Of a DNA stretch of 64,000 bases, positions 1 to 11,752 are shown piece after piece. This DNA is from Hyperoodon ampullatus (lineage: Eukaryota; Chordata; Mammalia; Artiodactyla; Ziphiidae): NCBI GenBank assembly GCA_949752795.1, contig CATKHW010000060.1, positions 372,001 to 436,000 of the forward strand. Reading direction: 5' to 3'. Made by a program: the position numbers and the translations under genes. Every line of letters begins with the position of its first letter. The stretch's first letter is position 1. The notes beneath the pieces were generated by a model. That model was not told where the DNA came from, searched no databases, and was given only the letters and a program-made list of their open reading frames with translations.

Positions 1-369
1 TGTACGGGAAACCTAGAGAACGGACACACTGTGAATATGAAAGGTTTCTAAAACTCAACGAATTGTCCCTCTCCTGGTGCTAGGGTTTGACTTTCCATCT
101 GCTTTACTATCAACCTCCCAACTTGGAGAGACAGCCCCTTTAACCTCCTGGTTCGCACAGGTTGCCAATTTGGCAGAGGATGAAAGGGAAGAGGGAGAAC
201 CAATGAGAGAGTAGCTGTTAGGCATTTGGACGGGCACATATCACTCTAATTTCCCGGCAGGGAGAAGAATTAACCAAAGTCTCAGCTGCCCACCCGGAAC
301 CAGCATAGGTCCTGAACCAAAATTTTGGACATGTCGTCAGCTCACAAAAAACGAGTTGAAAAATGGAGC

Positions 370-1525
370 TCAGGGGCACAGCAATTCACAAACTGGCAGA
401 GTAATAAAGAACAACTATCGTCCAAATATCTGTTGAGGGAAGGCAACGAGGCGGACATGAAAGCGAGGCAGAATAGCAGGAAACAGATTTCAAGAGGTAC
501 GTTGGATCACCTTTAAAGCACAGGAAGAGGGGCACAACTTCGACAGTGATGCACTTGGCCAAAAAGGGCGTATGCGTTTTCTCCTGAATATATTCAGGAG
601 AAAACGCATACGCCCTTTTTGGCCAAGCAAGCAAGCGGGCAATGCAAATCTGCACTACAAAGAAGTATCACTTCCCACCGGTCAAATGGGACATCCACAA
701 AATGTGTAAAAACCAGAAAGGCAAGACAGGCACTGGAGAACAGGAAGCCTTGTTATGCTGATGGGCGGGATGTAAACTGCCAACTGCCTCTCTGGAGGAG
801 TGCATTGTGTTCCCTAAAACAAGTAAACAACAGAGCTACAGAGCCAAGGGCACTTCCAGTCTAGGGAATATACCTTGGGAAAACTGAAAATCAATAAGAC
901 AGAGCCACCCCAAAATTTAGGGCTGCACTGCTTTCAAGGACCTCAACTTGGGTACACCTTAAGTATCCCAGGAAATATAAATATGGTTCAAAAAATTGTG
1001 GTATTTACCTACGATGGAATATCCCTCAGCCATGAAATCAATGTCATAAGACCAGTAGCAGCAAAATGGGTGGATTCAGGTACGATGATTCTAAGTGAAA
1101 TAAGTCACACAGAAAAAGAAACTTATCATAAGATATCACTTATGAAGATCCTGTAAACATGGCTACACTTGAACTGAGTTAGGAAAGAGAACAGTGTCTC
1201 ACATTTAGAAAACACTCTTATGCCTGCTTAAGGGGGAAGGAGAGGTGGGGTGATGCATAAAACCAGAGTTTGATATAAGCACAGGTACCGTTCCAAAAAC
1301 CAACTATGGAATAGACAAGACCTACACCTTCCTCAGTGAAAGGGACTCAAAACCCCATATTTCCCGCAGAGGAATATATCTGACTAGTAAGAATCTTAAA
1401 ACCTCTGTATTGATATGTCTCCGTAAGGGAATCAAGTGTGTCTATACTGGCATAAACATGGCAGCGAGAATCAGCTCAAACCCACTATAAAAAGGAATTT
1501 CAAAAACAAAACAAAAAAAACTGGG
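370..1525 (+). mobile_element. Degraded L1 3' end inside the satellite unit (described in C1)
   Basis: The order of short matches follows a mammalian L1 from the last part of ORF2 through the 3' UTR. From 640, aatgcaaatctgcactacaaa followed by tatcacttcccaccggtc corresponds to the ORF2 stretch atgcaaatcaaaactac plus tatcacctcacaccggtc. The gatgtaaactgccaac motif near 768 corresponds to L1 gaatgtaaattgg. The gatggaatatccctcagccatgaaatcaatg stretch near 1012 corresponds to the L1 'tggaatattactcagccataaa' stretch. The agtgaaataagtcacacag motif at about 1094 and the atatcacttatgaag motif near 1132 correspond to the L1 3' UTR start. An A-rich end lies near 1500-1520. The same segment is present in every copy of the unit. 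This is inferred from remembered L1 sequence and not aligned by computer. Confidence 0.75.
554..627. repeat. Perfect 74-bp palindrome (37-bp arms, no spacer)
   Basis: The arms begin cttggccaaaaagggcg and meet at gaata|tattc, centred between 590 and 591. All 37 pairs match, and the symmetry stops at the next base on each side. Such a sequence can extrude as a cruciform, or fold as a long hairpin if transcribed. Confidence 0.97.
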
Positions 1526-1739
1526 AAATTCTTTACAATTCCTTCAGGGTCTCTGATGAAACCTGGAATGACCCTATCTACAATGACAGCTGGATGTGGC
1601 ATAAGGAGGGACTCTTGGGACTGAGACGATTGGTGAGATTGGGTGAGCAAATGCAGACCCTTTAAAGCACAAATGCCTGGCACCCATTCCATGAGTCCCA
1701 ACTCACCAGGTTGAAGGCAATATTACTACAGCTATAACA

Positions 1740-3477
1740 TGTACGGGAAACCTAGAGAACGGACACACTGTGAATACGAAAGGTTTCTAAAACTCAACGA
1801 ATAGTCCCTCTCCTGGTGCTCCGGTTTGTCTTTCCATCTGCTTTCCTATCAACGTCCCAACTTGGAGAGACAGCCCCTTTAACCTCCTGGTTCGCACAGG
1901 TTGCCAATTTGGCAGAGGATGAAAGGGAAGAGGGAGAACCAATGAGAGAGTAGCTGTTAGGCATTTGGACGGTCACATATCACTGTAATTTACGGGCAGG
2001 AAGAAAAATTAACCAAAGTCTCAGCCCCCCACCGGGAACCAGCAAAGGTCCTGAACCAAAATGTTGGACTTGCGGTCAGCTCACCAAAAACGAGTTGAAA
2101 AATGGAGCTCAGGGGCACAGCAATTCACAAACTGGCCGAGTAATAAAGGACAACTATCGGCCAAAAATCTGTTGAGGGAAGGCAACAAGGCGGACTTGAA
2201 AGCGAGGCAGAATAGCAGGAAACAGATTTCAAGAGGTACGTTGGAATCGCCTTTAAAGCACAGGAAGAGGGGCACAACTTCGACAATGATGCACTTGGCC
2301 AAAAAGGGCGTATGCGTTTTCTCCTGAATATATTCAGGAGAAAACGCTTATGCCATTTGTGACAAAGCAAGCAAGCGGGCAATGCAAATCTGCACTACAA
2401 AGAAGTATCACTTCCCACTGGTCAAAAGGGACATCCACAAAATGTGTAAAAACCAGAAAGGCAAGACAGGCCCGGGAGAACAGGGAGCCTTGTTATGCTG
2501 ATGGGCGGGATGTAATTTGCCAACTGCCTCTCTGGAGGAGTACATTGTGTTCCCTAAAACAAGTAAAGAACAGAGCTACAGAGCCAAGGGCACTTCCAGT
2601 CTAGGGAATATACTTTGGGAAAACTGAAAATCAATAAGACAGAGCCACCCCAAAATTTAGGGCTGCACTGCTTACAAGAACCTCAACTTGGGTACACCTT
2701 AAATATCCCAGGAAATATAAAAATGGTTCAAAAAATTGTGGTACTTACGTACGATGGAATATCCCTCAGCCATGAAATCAATGTCATAAGACCAGTAGCA
2801 GCAAAATGGGTGGATTCAGGTACGATGATTCTAAGTGAAATAAGTCACAGAGAAAAAGAAACTTATCATAAGTTATCACTTATGAAGATCCTGTAAACAT
2901 GGCTACACTTGAACTGAGTTAGGAAAGAGAACAGTGTCTCACATTTAGAAAACACTCTTATGCCTGCTTAAGGGGAAGGAGAGGTGGGGTGATGCATAAA
3001 ACCAGAGTTTGATATAAGCACAGGTACTGCTCGAAAAACCAACTATGGAATAGACAAGAGCTACACCTTCCTCAGTGAAAGGGACTCAAAACCCCATATT
3101 TCCCACAGAGGAATATATCTGACTAGTAAGAATCTTAAAACCTATGTATTGATATGTCTCCATAAGGGAATCAAGTGTGTCTAGACTGGCATAAACATGG
3201 CAGCGGGAATTAGCTCAAACCCACTATAAAAAGGAATTTCAAAAACAAAACAAAAAAACTTTGAAATTCTTTACAATTCCTTCAGGGTCTCTGATGAAAC
3301 CTGGAATGACCCTATCTACAACGACAGCTGGATGTGGCATAAGGCTGGACACTTGGGACTGAGACGATTGGTGGGATTGGGTGAGCAAATGCAGACCCTT
3401 TAAAGCACAAATGCCTGGCACCCATTCCATGGGTCCCAACTCTCCAGGATGAAGGGAATATTACTACAGCTATAACA
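1740..3477 (+). repeat. Satellite copy C2
   Basis: Full unit of 1,738 bp. Its palindrome (2294-2367) has an intact left arm and a decayed right arm (cgcttatgccatttgtgac), so it can no longer pair fully. Confidence 0.9.
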
Positions 3478-4824
3478 TGTACGGTAAACCTAGAGAACGG
3501 ACACACTGTGAATACGAAAGGATTCTAAAACTCAACGAATAGTCCCTCTCCTGGTGCTCCGCTTTGACTTTCAATCTGCTTTACTATCAATCTCCCAACT
3601 TGGAGAGACAGCCCCTTTAACCTCCTGGCTCGCACAGGTTGCCAATTTGGCAGAGGTGAAAGGGAAGAGGGAGAACCAATGAGAGAGTAGCTGTTAGGCA
3701 TTAGGACGGGCACATATCACTGTAATTTCCGGGCAGGAAGAAGAATTAACCAAATTCTCAGCCACCCACCGGGAACCAGTATAGGTCCTGAACCAAAATT
3801 TTGGACTTGCGGTCAGCTCACCAAAAACGAGTTGAAAAATGGAGCTCAGGGGCACAGCAATTCACAAACTGGCCGAGTAATAAAGGACATCTATCGTCCA
3901 AAAATCTGTTGAGGGAAGGCAACGAGGCGGACTTGAAAGCGAGGCAGAATAGCAGGAAACAGATTTCAAGAGGTACGTTGGAATCGCCTTTAAAGCACAG
4001 GAAGAGGGGCACAACTTCGACAATGATGCACTTGGCCAAAAAGGGCGTATGCGTTTTCTCCTGAATATATTCAGGAGAAAACGCATACACCCTTTTTGGC
4101 CAAGCAAGCAAGCGGGCAATGCAAATCTGCACTACAAAGAAGTATCACTTCCCAACGGTCAAAAGGGACATCCACAAAATGTGTAAACACCAGAAAGGCA
4201 AGACAGGCCCTGGAGAACAGGGAGCCTTGTTATGCTGATGGGGCGGATGTAACTTGCCAACTGCCTCTCTGGAGGAGTGCATTGTGTTCCCTAAAACAAG
4301 TAAAGAACAGAGCTACAGAGCCAAGGGCACTTCCAGTCTAGGGAATATACCTTGGGAAAACTGAAAATCAATAAGCCAGAGCCACCCCAAAATATAGGTC
4401 TGCACTGCTTACAAGGACCTCAACTTGGGTACACCTTAAATATCCCAGGAAATATAAAAATGGTTCAAAAAATTGCGGTACTTACTTAAGTTGGAATATA
4501 CCTCAGCAATGAAATCAATGTCATAAGACCAGTAGCAGCAAAATGCGTGGATTCAGGTACGATGATTCTAAGTGAAATAAGTCACACAGAAAAAGAAACT
4601 TATCATAAGATATCACTTATGAAGATCCTGTAAACATGGCTACACTTGAACTGAGTTAGAAAAGAGAACAGAGTCTCACATTTAGAAAACACTCTTATGC
4701 CTGCTTAAAGGGGAAGGAGAGGTGGGGTGATGCATAAAACCAGAGTTTGATATAAGCACAGGTACCATTCCAAAAATAAACTATGGAATAGACAAGACCT
4801 ACACCTTCCTCAGTGAAAGGGACT
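3478..4824 (+). repeat. Satellite copy C3, truncated at offset about 1,346
   Basis: The copy follows the unit as far as cagtgaaagggact and then changes within one or two bases to the 2.73-kb repeat (gaggcatctgtgag). Its palindrome at 4031-4104 has one mismatch (cataca instead of catacg). The last 390 bp of the unit are missing. Confidence 0.9.
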
Positions 4825-4825
4825 T

Positions 4826-5470
4826 GAGGCATCTGTGAGTAACCGTGAGCTGAGCCCCAGGCCAGCTGCTGTTGAACTTTTCCCACCCTTCCCAGGTAAA
4901 ACACCTGAATATGTACAAGGCCTTGAAAGCCTAGAGAAGGGCCGTGGAGCCACACAAGCGACAGCATGCAGACCAACTTTGTGCCAGCAGGGCAGCCAGG
5001 ATGGTCCTGGCCCTGGGCGCTCTTCTGGAAGCTTTCCATTGCCCTGCCTGAGATACCCCTCCTGTCCCGGCCCCCACTGCTTTTTTCCTTCCTCACCTCT
5101 GTCCACAGAGAAATTCCAGCAGAAGGTATGGGTGACACATCCTCTTCTTTACAGGTGGAAGCATGGCAACTCCTGCAGAAAGTCCAACAGAGACCCACTC
5201 ACAACGGGGCACCCACAAAGCCGTGACCACACAATCACTCCCACCAGCACAGCCCCGAGACTGCTGACTGGGCAGAGAATATGGCATCAGGCAGAGCTTC
5301 AGGGGCTATTGCTGCCTGCAGTGCTGTTTATATTGACGTCAACCCAGGCACACCTTGGGAGGGCCGGCCGCCAGGGTCAGGCTACCCAGGTCAGCTAATC
5401 CTCAGCCCTCAGGGAATCACATTGTTGAAAATGGACCTCACTAAGGCAGAATAGAAGCCAAGGAATAAAA
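4826..5470 (+). other. GC-rich module of the 2.73-kb unit, origin unknown
   Basis: A GC-rich stretch (for example ggccctgggcgctcttctgg near 5010) unlike the AT-rich L1 parts around it. It contains splice-acceptor-like tracts (for example cctcttctttacag near 5140) and ends with aataaaagg near 5465. Open frames of 130-230 codons occur here in different frames in different copies and also on the minus strand. This fits low stop-codon density in GC-rich DNA better than a conserved protein. It could be an old LTR or a captured genomic segment. I do not recognise it. Confidence 0.5.
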
Positions 5471-5473
5471 GGA

Positions 5474-5925
5474 CACAATGCCATTTGCAGCACCGTACGT
5501 GTGTCTAGAGGTAATCACGTGACTTGTAGTAAGTCAGAAAGTGAAAGACACATATCATATCATATCTCTTATAGGTGTGACCGCAAAATGGATACCAGGG
5601 CAGATATTTCCACGGAGAAGGGCAATCACAGATTCATTCAACAAACTTATGGTTCACCAATGGAAAGGTGTGAGCATTGGTTTCATTATGATAGTGGGGT
5701 TAACAGACATATACAAACACAGGTGACATATATAATCACCGAAGACCTACAGAATACCCAGAGAAGACTACTCAACATACTGTCATAAGCTACATGGGAA
5801 AAGGATCCCAGGAAGAACTGACATATGTATACGTGTAAAAGAACCACATCTTCCACACCTACAACAAGCCAAACATTGTAATCAAATTTGCTGTAATAAA
5901 AAATAAAAAAATTAAATTAAAAACA
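5474..5925 (+). mobile_element. L1 3' UTR fragment a in R1
   Basis: Starts in aatgccatttgcagcac, the L1 segment just before the end of ORF2. It continues through agtaagtcagaaagtgaaag and atatctcttataggtgtgac and ends in an A-rich tail after aacattgtaatcaaatttgctg, all in L1 order. Plus orientation. Short frames here are not genes. Confidence 0.75.
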
Positions 5926-6294
5926 CGAACAAGAAGTAGTGAGACAAACTTGAGGGGCTTTCTCCTGGCACATTCCATTCTAAATTCCAATCTAGAACAG
6001 GACTTCCATTGAGGTTCTGTTGCCCCAGTAACCAGATTTGGTAAGGGAGAACTGCTGCCACCTTGTGGCCGTTTCACACAACAGCAGGTTTAATCCCAGA
6101 GCTAATGGTCAGTTGATATTCAAAATCATTGCAGGCCTGTAAATGACACCTGCCCTGAAAACAAATCCTGGGTTCATATATCGACCAAAAAATACAAAGG
6201 ACGTCCATATTTCAAAACGACAGTTTCAAAAGGCATATTTTACACACATTAGTGTTCTGCTTCTTTTTCTTTCTTTCTTTTTTTGTTAAAAAAA

Positions 6295-7280
6295 CGGAAT
6301 GGCAAAAAGCATCCCTCAGAATGGGCGAAAATATTTGCAAACGAATCAATGGACAAAGGATTAATCTCCAATATATATAAAGAGCTCATGCAGCTTAATA
6401 TTAAAAAAACAAACAACCCAATACAAAAATGGGCAGAAGATCTAAAGAGACGTTACTTCAAAGAAGACACAGAGACGGCTAAGACGTACATGAAAAGCTG
6501 CTCAACATCACTAATTATTAGAGAAATGCAAATCAAAACTACAATGAGGTATCACCTCACACCTGTTAGAATCGGCATCATCAGAAAATCTACAAACAAC
6601 GAATTCTGGGGAGGGTGTGGACAAAAGGATCCCTCTTCCACTAGTGGTGGAAATGTAAATTGATACAGTCACGATGGAGAACAGTATGGAGTTTCCTTAA
6701 AAAAACTAGAAATAGAATGACCATATGATCCAGCAATCCCACTTCTGGGCATATTCCCAGAGAAAACCATAAATCAAAAAGGCACATTCACCACAATGCT
6801 CATTTCAGCACTATTTACGATAGCCCGGTAATGGAAGCAACCTAAATACCCACAGACAGACGAATGGATAAAGATGTGGTACATATATAAAATGGAATAT
6901 TACTCAGCCATAAGAAGGAATGAAACTGGGTCATTTGTAGAGACGTCGATGGATCTAGAGACTGTCATACAGAATGAAGTAAGTCAGAAAGAGACAAACA
7001 AATATTGTATATTAATGCATATATGTGGAACCTAGAAAATTGGTACAGATGAACTGGTTTGCAGGGAAGAAATAGAGACACAGAGGTAGAGAACACACGT
7101 ATGGACACCAAGTGTGGGAAGCCATGGGTTTGTGGTGGTGGGATGAGTTGGGAGATTGGGATTGACCTGTATACATGTATATGCGTAAAATACATAACCA
7201 ATAATAACCTGCTGTATAAAAAAATAAATAAAATTAAATTTCAAAATTTAAAAAAATAAAACTTAAAAATAAAACAGAAA
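6295..7280 (+). mobile_element. L1 fragment b in R1 (ORF2 C-terminus and 3' UTR)
   Basis: From aatggcaaaaagcatccctc onward this follows mammalian L1 ORF2. The 3' end of the ORF2 frame reads [15 protein letters not shown] near its start and ends at gtaaattga (6663), where L1 normally continues with a Trp codon (tgg), so the frame is prematurely stopped. Downstream come the landmarks gatccagcaatcccacttctgg, tggaatattactcagccataa and a 3' UTR with ctgctgtataaaaaaataaat before an A-rich tail. It is preceded by a pyrimidine tract (tttctttctttctttttttg). 5'-truncated and inactive. Confidence 0.9.
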
Positions 7281-8202
7281 AAAGTTCTTCCCTTCACACA
7301 GATGTATTTATATGAATGAATTATTTCCATGCTTACATCTATAAATACATAAAAGAGGAAAAAAATCTAACTTGAACCAAAAAAGAAAAAAAAAACCTGA
7401 ACCCACCAGTTATACAGAGGAAAACACTATCAGGGCACTTGCTCCAGCGGTAAACAATTCTGAAATTGGTCAGAGGTGGGGAATCATCTCCCATACAGCC
7501 ACCAGCCCACTCCTATGCAAAGAGCGTTCTCATTGCAATGGTGGGGGCCATTCCGAGGAATCTGTGAGTAACCGTGACATGAGCCACAGGCCATATGCCT
7601 TTGAACTTTTCCCACCCTTCCGAGGTAAAACACCTGAATATGTACAAGGGCTTGAAAGCCTAGAAGAAGGGGCGTGGAGCCACACCAGCGACAGCACGCA
7701 GGCCAACTTGGTGCCTGCAGGCCAGCCAGGATGGTCCTGGCCCTGGGCGCTCTTCTGGAAGCTTTCCATTGCCCTGCCTGAGATACCCCTCCTGTCCCGG
7801 CCCCCACTGATTTTTTCCTTCCTCACCTCTGTCCGGAGAGAAATTCCAGCGGAAGGTATGGGTGACACATCCTCTTCTTTACAGGTGGAAGCCTGGCAAC
7901 TCCTGCAGAAAGTCCAGCAGAGACCCACTCACACTGGGCCACCCACAAAGCCGTGACCCCTCACTCCCTCCCACCAGCACAGCCCCGAGACTGCTTACTG
8001 GGCAGAGAATATGGCGTCAGGAAGAGCTTCAGGGGCTATTGCTGCCTGCAGTGCTGTTTATATTGGTCTCAACCCAGGCACAACTGGGGAGGGCCGGCCG
8101 GCAGGGTCAGGCTACCCAGGTCAGCTAATCCTCAGCCCTCAGGGAATCACATTGTTGAAAATGGACCTCGCTAAGGCAGAATAGAAGCCAAGGAATAAAA
8201 GG

Positions 8203-8655
8203 ACACAATGCCATTTGCAGCACCGTACGTGTGTCTAGAGGTAATCACGTGACTTGTAGTAAGTCAGAAAGTGAAAGACACATATCATATCATATCTCTT
8301 ATAGGTGTGACCGAAAAATGGATACCAGGGCAGATATTTCCACGGAGAAGGGCAATCACAGATTCATTCAACAAACTTATGGTTCACCAATGGAAAGGTG
8401 TGAGGATTGGTTTCATTATGATAGTGGGGTTAACAGACATATACAAACACAGGTGACATATATAATCACCGAAGACATACAGAATACCCAGAGAAGACTA
8501 CTCAACATTCTGTCATAAGTTACATGGGAAAATGATCCCAGGAAGAACTGACATATGTATATGTGTAAAAGAACCACATCTTCCACACCTACAAATAGCC
8601 AAACATTGTAATCAAATTTGCTGTAATAAAAAATAAAAAAATTAAATTAAAAACA
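8203..8655 (+). mobile_element. L1 3' UTR fragment a in R2
   Basis: Same module as at 5474, shifted by one unit, with the same ends and A-rich tail. Confidence 0.75.
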
Positions 8656-9023
8656 CGAACAAGAAGTAGTGAGACAAACGTTAGGGGCTTTCTCCTGGCA
8701 CATTCCATTCTAAATTACAATCTAGAACAGGACTACCATTGAAGCTCTGTTGCCCCAGTAACCAGATTTGGTAAGGGAGAACTGCTGCCACCTTGTGGCC
8801 GTTTCACACAACAGCAGCTTTAATCCCAGCGCTAATGGTCAGTTGATATTCAAAATCATTGCAGGCCTGTAAATGACACCTGCCATGAAAACAAATCCTG
8901 GATTCATATATCGACCAAAAAATTCAAAAGACGTCCATATTTCAAAACGACAGTTTCAAAAGGCATATTTTACACACATTAGTGTTCTGCTTCTTTTTCT
9001 TTCTTTTCTTTTTGTTAAAAAAA

Positions 9024-10009
9024 CGGGAATGGCAAAAAGCATCCCTCAGAATGGGCGAAAATATTTGCAAACGAATCAATGGACAAAGGTTTAATCTCCA
9101 ATATATATAAAGAGCTCATGCAGCTTAATATTAAAAAAACAAACAACGCAATACAAAAATGGGCAGAAGATCTACAGAGACGTTTCTTCAAAGAAGACAC
9201 AGAGATGGCCAAGACACACATGAAAAGCTGCTCAACATCACTAATTATTAGAAAAATGCAAATCAAAACTACAGTGAGGTATCACCTCACACCTGTTAGA
9301 ATCGGCATCATCAGAAAATCTACAAACAACGAATTCTGGGGAGGGTGTGGACAAAAGGATCCCTATTCCATTATTGGTAGAAATGTAAATTGATACAGTC
9401 ACGATGGAGAACAGTATGGAGTTTCCTTAAAAAACCTAGAAATACAATTAACATATGATCCAGCAATCCCACTTCTGGGCATATACACAGAGAAAACCAT
9501 AAATCAAAAAGGCACATTCCCCACAATGCTCATTTCAGCACTATTTACGATAGCCCGGTAATGGAAGCAACCTAAATACCCACAGACAGACGAATGGATA
9601 AAGATGTGGTACATATATAAAATGGAATATTACTCAGCCATAAGAAGGAATGAAACTGGGTCATTTGTAGAGACGTCGATGGATCTAGAGACTGTCATAC
9701 AGAATGAAGTAAGTCAGAAAGAGAAAAACAAATATTGTATATTAATGCATATATGTGGAACCTAGAAAAATGGTACAGATGAACTGCTTTGCAGGGAAGA
9801 AATAGAGACACAGAGGTAGAGAACACACGTATGGACACCAAGTGTGGGAAGCCATGGGGAGGTTGTGTTGGGATGAGTTTTGAGATTGGGATTGACCTGT
9901 ATACATGTATATGCATAAAATACATAACTAATAATAACCTGCTGTATAAAAAAATAAATAAAATTAAATTTCAAAATTTTAAAAAATAAAACTTAAAAAT
10001 AAAAGAGAA
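9024..10009 (+). mobile_element. L1 fragment b in R2
   Basis: Same ORF2 end plus 3' UTR module, with the same premature stop (gtaaattga ending at 9393). The shared breakpoint and stop show that it was amplified as part of the unit and not inserted independently. Confidence 0.9.
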
Positions 10010-10931
10010 AAAAGTTCTTCCCTTCACACAGATGTATTTATATGAATGAATTATTTCCATGCTTATATCTATAAATACATAAAAGAGGAATAAAATCTTA
10101 CTTGAACCAAAAAAGAAAAAAAAACCTGAACCCACGAGTTAGACAGAGTAAAACCCTATCAGGGCACTTGCTCCAGCGGTAAACAATTCTGAAATTGGTC
10201 AGAGGTGGGGAATCATCTCCCATAGAGCCAGCTGCCCACTACTACGCAAGGAGCGTCCTCATTGCAAAGCGGGGGGCCATGCCGAGGCATCTGTGAGTAA
10301 CCGTGAGATGAGCCCCAGGCCAGCTGCTGTTGAACTTTTCCCACCCTTCCCAGGTACAACACCTGAATATGTACAAGGCCTTGAAAGCCTAGAAGAAGGG
10401 GCGTGGAGCCACACCAGCGACAGCACGCAGGCCAACTTGGTGCCTGCAGGCCAGCCAGGATGGTCCTGGCCCTGGGCGCTCTTCTGGAAGCTTTCCATTG
10501 CCCTGCCTGAGATACCCCTCCTGTCCCGGCCCCCACTGCTTTTTTCCTTCCTCACATCTGTCCGGAGAGAAATTCAAGCGGAAGGTATGGGTTACACATC
10601 CTCTTCTTTACAAGTGGAAGCCTGGCCACTCCTGCAGAAAGTCCAGCAGAGACCCACTCACACCGGGCCACCCACAAAGCCGTGACCCCTCACTCCCTCC
10701 CACCAGCACAGCCCCGAAACTGCTGACTGGGCAGAGAATATGGCGTCAGGCAGAGCTTCAGGGGCTATTTCTGCCTGCAGTGCTGTTTATATTCACCTCA
10801 ACCCAGGCACACCTGGGGAGGGCCGGCCGGCAGGGTCAGGCTACCCAGGTCAGCTAATCCTCTGCCCTCAGGGAATCACATTGTTGAAAATGGACCTCGC
10901 TAAGGCAGAATAGAAGCCAAGGAATAAAAGG

Positions 10932-11383
10932 ACACAATGCCATTTGCAGCACTGTAGGTGTGTCTAGAGGTAATCACGTGACTTGTAGTAAGTCAGAAAG
11001 TGAAAGACACATATCATATCATATCTCTTATAGGTGTGACCGAAAAATGGATACCAGGGCAGATATTTCCACGGAGAAGGGCAATCACAGATTCATTCAA
11101 CAAACTTATGGTTCACCAATGGAAAGGTGTGAGGATTGGTTTCATTATGATATTGGGGTTAACAGACATATACAAACACAGGTGACATATATAATCACCA
11201 AAGACCTACAGAATACCAAGAGAAGACTACTCAACATTCTGTCATAAGCTACATGGGAAAAGGATCCCAGGAAGAACTGACATATGTATATGTGTAAAAG
11301 AACCACATCTTCCACACCTACAACAAGCCAAACATTGTAATCAAATTTGTTGTAATAAAAAATAAAAAATTAAATTAAAAACA
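10932..11383 (+). mobile_element. L1 3' UTR fragment a in R3
   Basis: Same module and boundaries as in R1. Shares gatattggggttaac and the change to aagagaagac with R4, so R3 and R4 are closer to each other here. Confidence 0.75.
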
Positions 11384-11752
11384 CGAACAAGAAGTAGTGA
11401 GACAAACTTGAGGGGCTTTCTCCTGGCACATTCCATTCTAAATTCCAATCTAGAACACGACTTCCATTGAGGCTCTGTTGCCCCAGTAACCAGATTTGGT
11501 AAGGGAGAACTGCTGCCACCTTGTGGTCGTTTCACACAACAGCAGCTTTAATCCCAGCGCTAATGGTCAGTTGATATTCAAAATCATTGCAGGCCTGTAA
11601 ATGACACCTGCCCTGAAAACAAATCCTGGATTCATATATCGACCAAAAAATTCAAAGGATGTCCATATTTCAAAACGACAGTTTCAAAAGGCATATTTTA
11701 CACACATTAGTGTTCTGCTTCTTTTTCTTTCTTTCTTTTTTTGTTAAAAAAA

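Larger units (their letters stand above)
1..1739 (+). repeat. Satellite copy C1
   Basis: Full unit. Offsets of about 0-350 and 1,525-1,739 have no origin I recognise. Offsets of about 370-1,525 are a degraded L1 3' end interrupted by the palindrome at 554-627, which is perfect in this copy. Confidence 0.9.
1..4824 (+). repeat. 1.74-kb satellite array, left block (three copies)
   Basis: Three head-to-tail copies with a period of 1,738-1,739 bp. The phase marker tgtacggg starts at 1 and 1740, and a close variant (tgtacggt) at 3478. The unit length and the cetacean SINE elsewhere in the window identify it, by recalled knowledge, as the common cetacean satellite. The block enters from beyond the left edge and stops abruptly at 4824. 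These copies share the form gggaaccag near offset 290, seen again in the copy at 38944, whereas the homogenised copies further right read ggaatcag. No reading frame is conserved as a gene. Confidence 0.92.
4826..7554 (+). repeat. 2.73-kb unit, copy R1
   Basis: First copy, joined directly to the truncated satellite copy C3. Its start lies inside the unit, because the linker that precedes this point in R2-R4 (cagaggtggggaatcatc and following) is absent here. Confidence 0.9.
7555..10283 (+). repeat. 2.73-kb unit, copy R2
   Basis: Full unit of 2,729 bp with gaggaatctgtg at the phase marker where other copies have gaggcatctgtg. Confidence 0.92.

Noticed and set aside
1..4824. A CENP-B box in the satellite unit
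   Set aside because: Reading both strands for the ttcg....a..cggg pattern gave no match in the 1.74-kb unit, so I make no centromere-protein claim.
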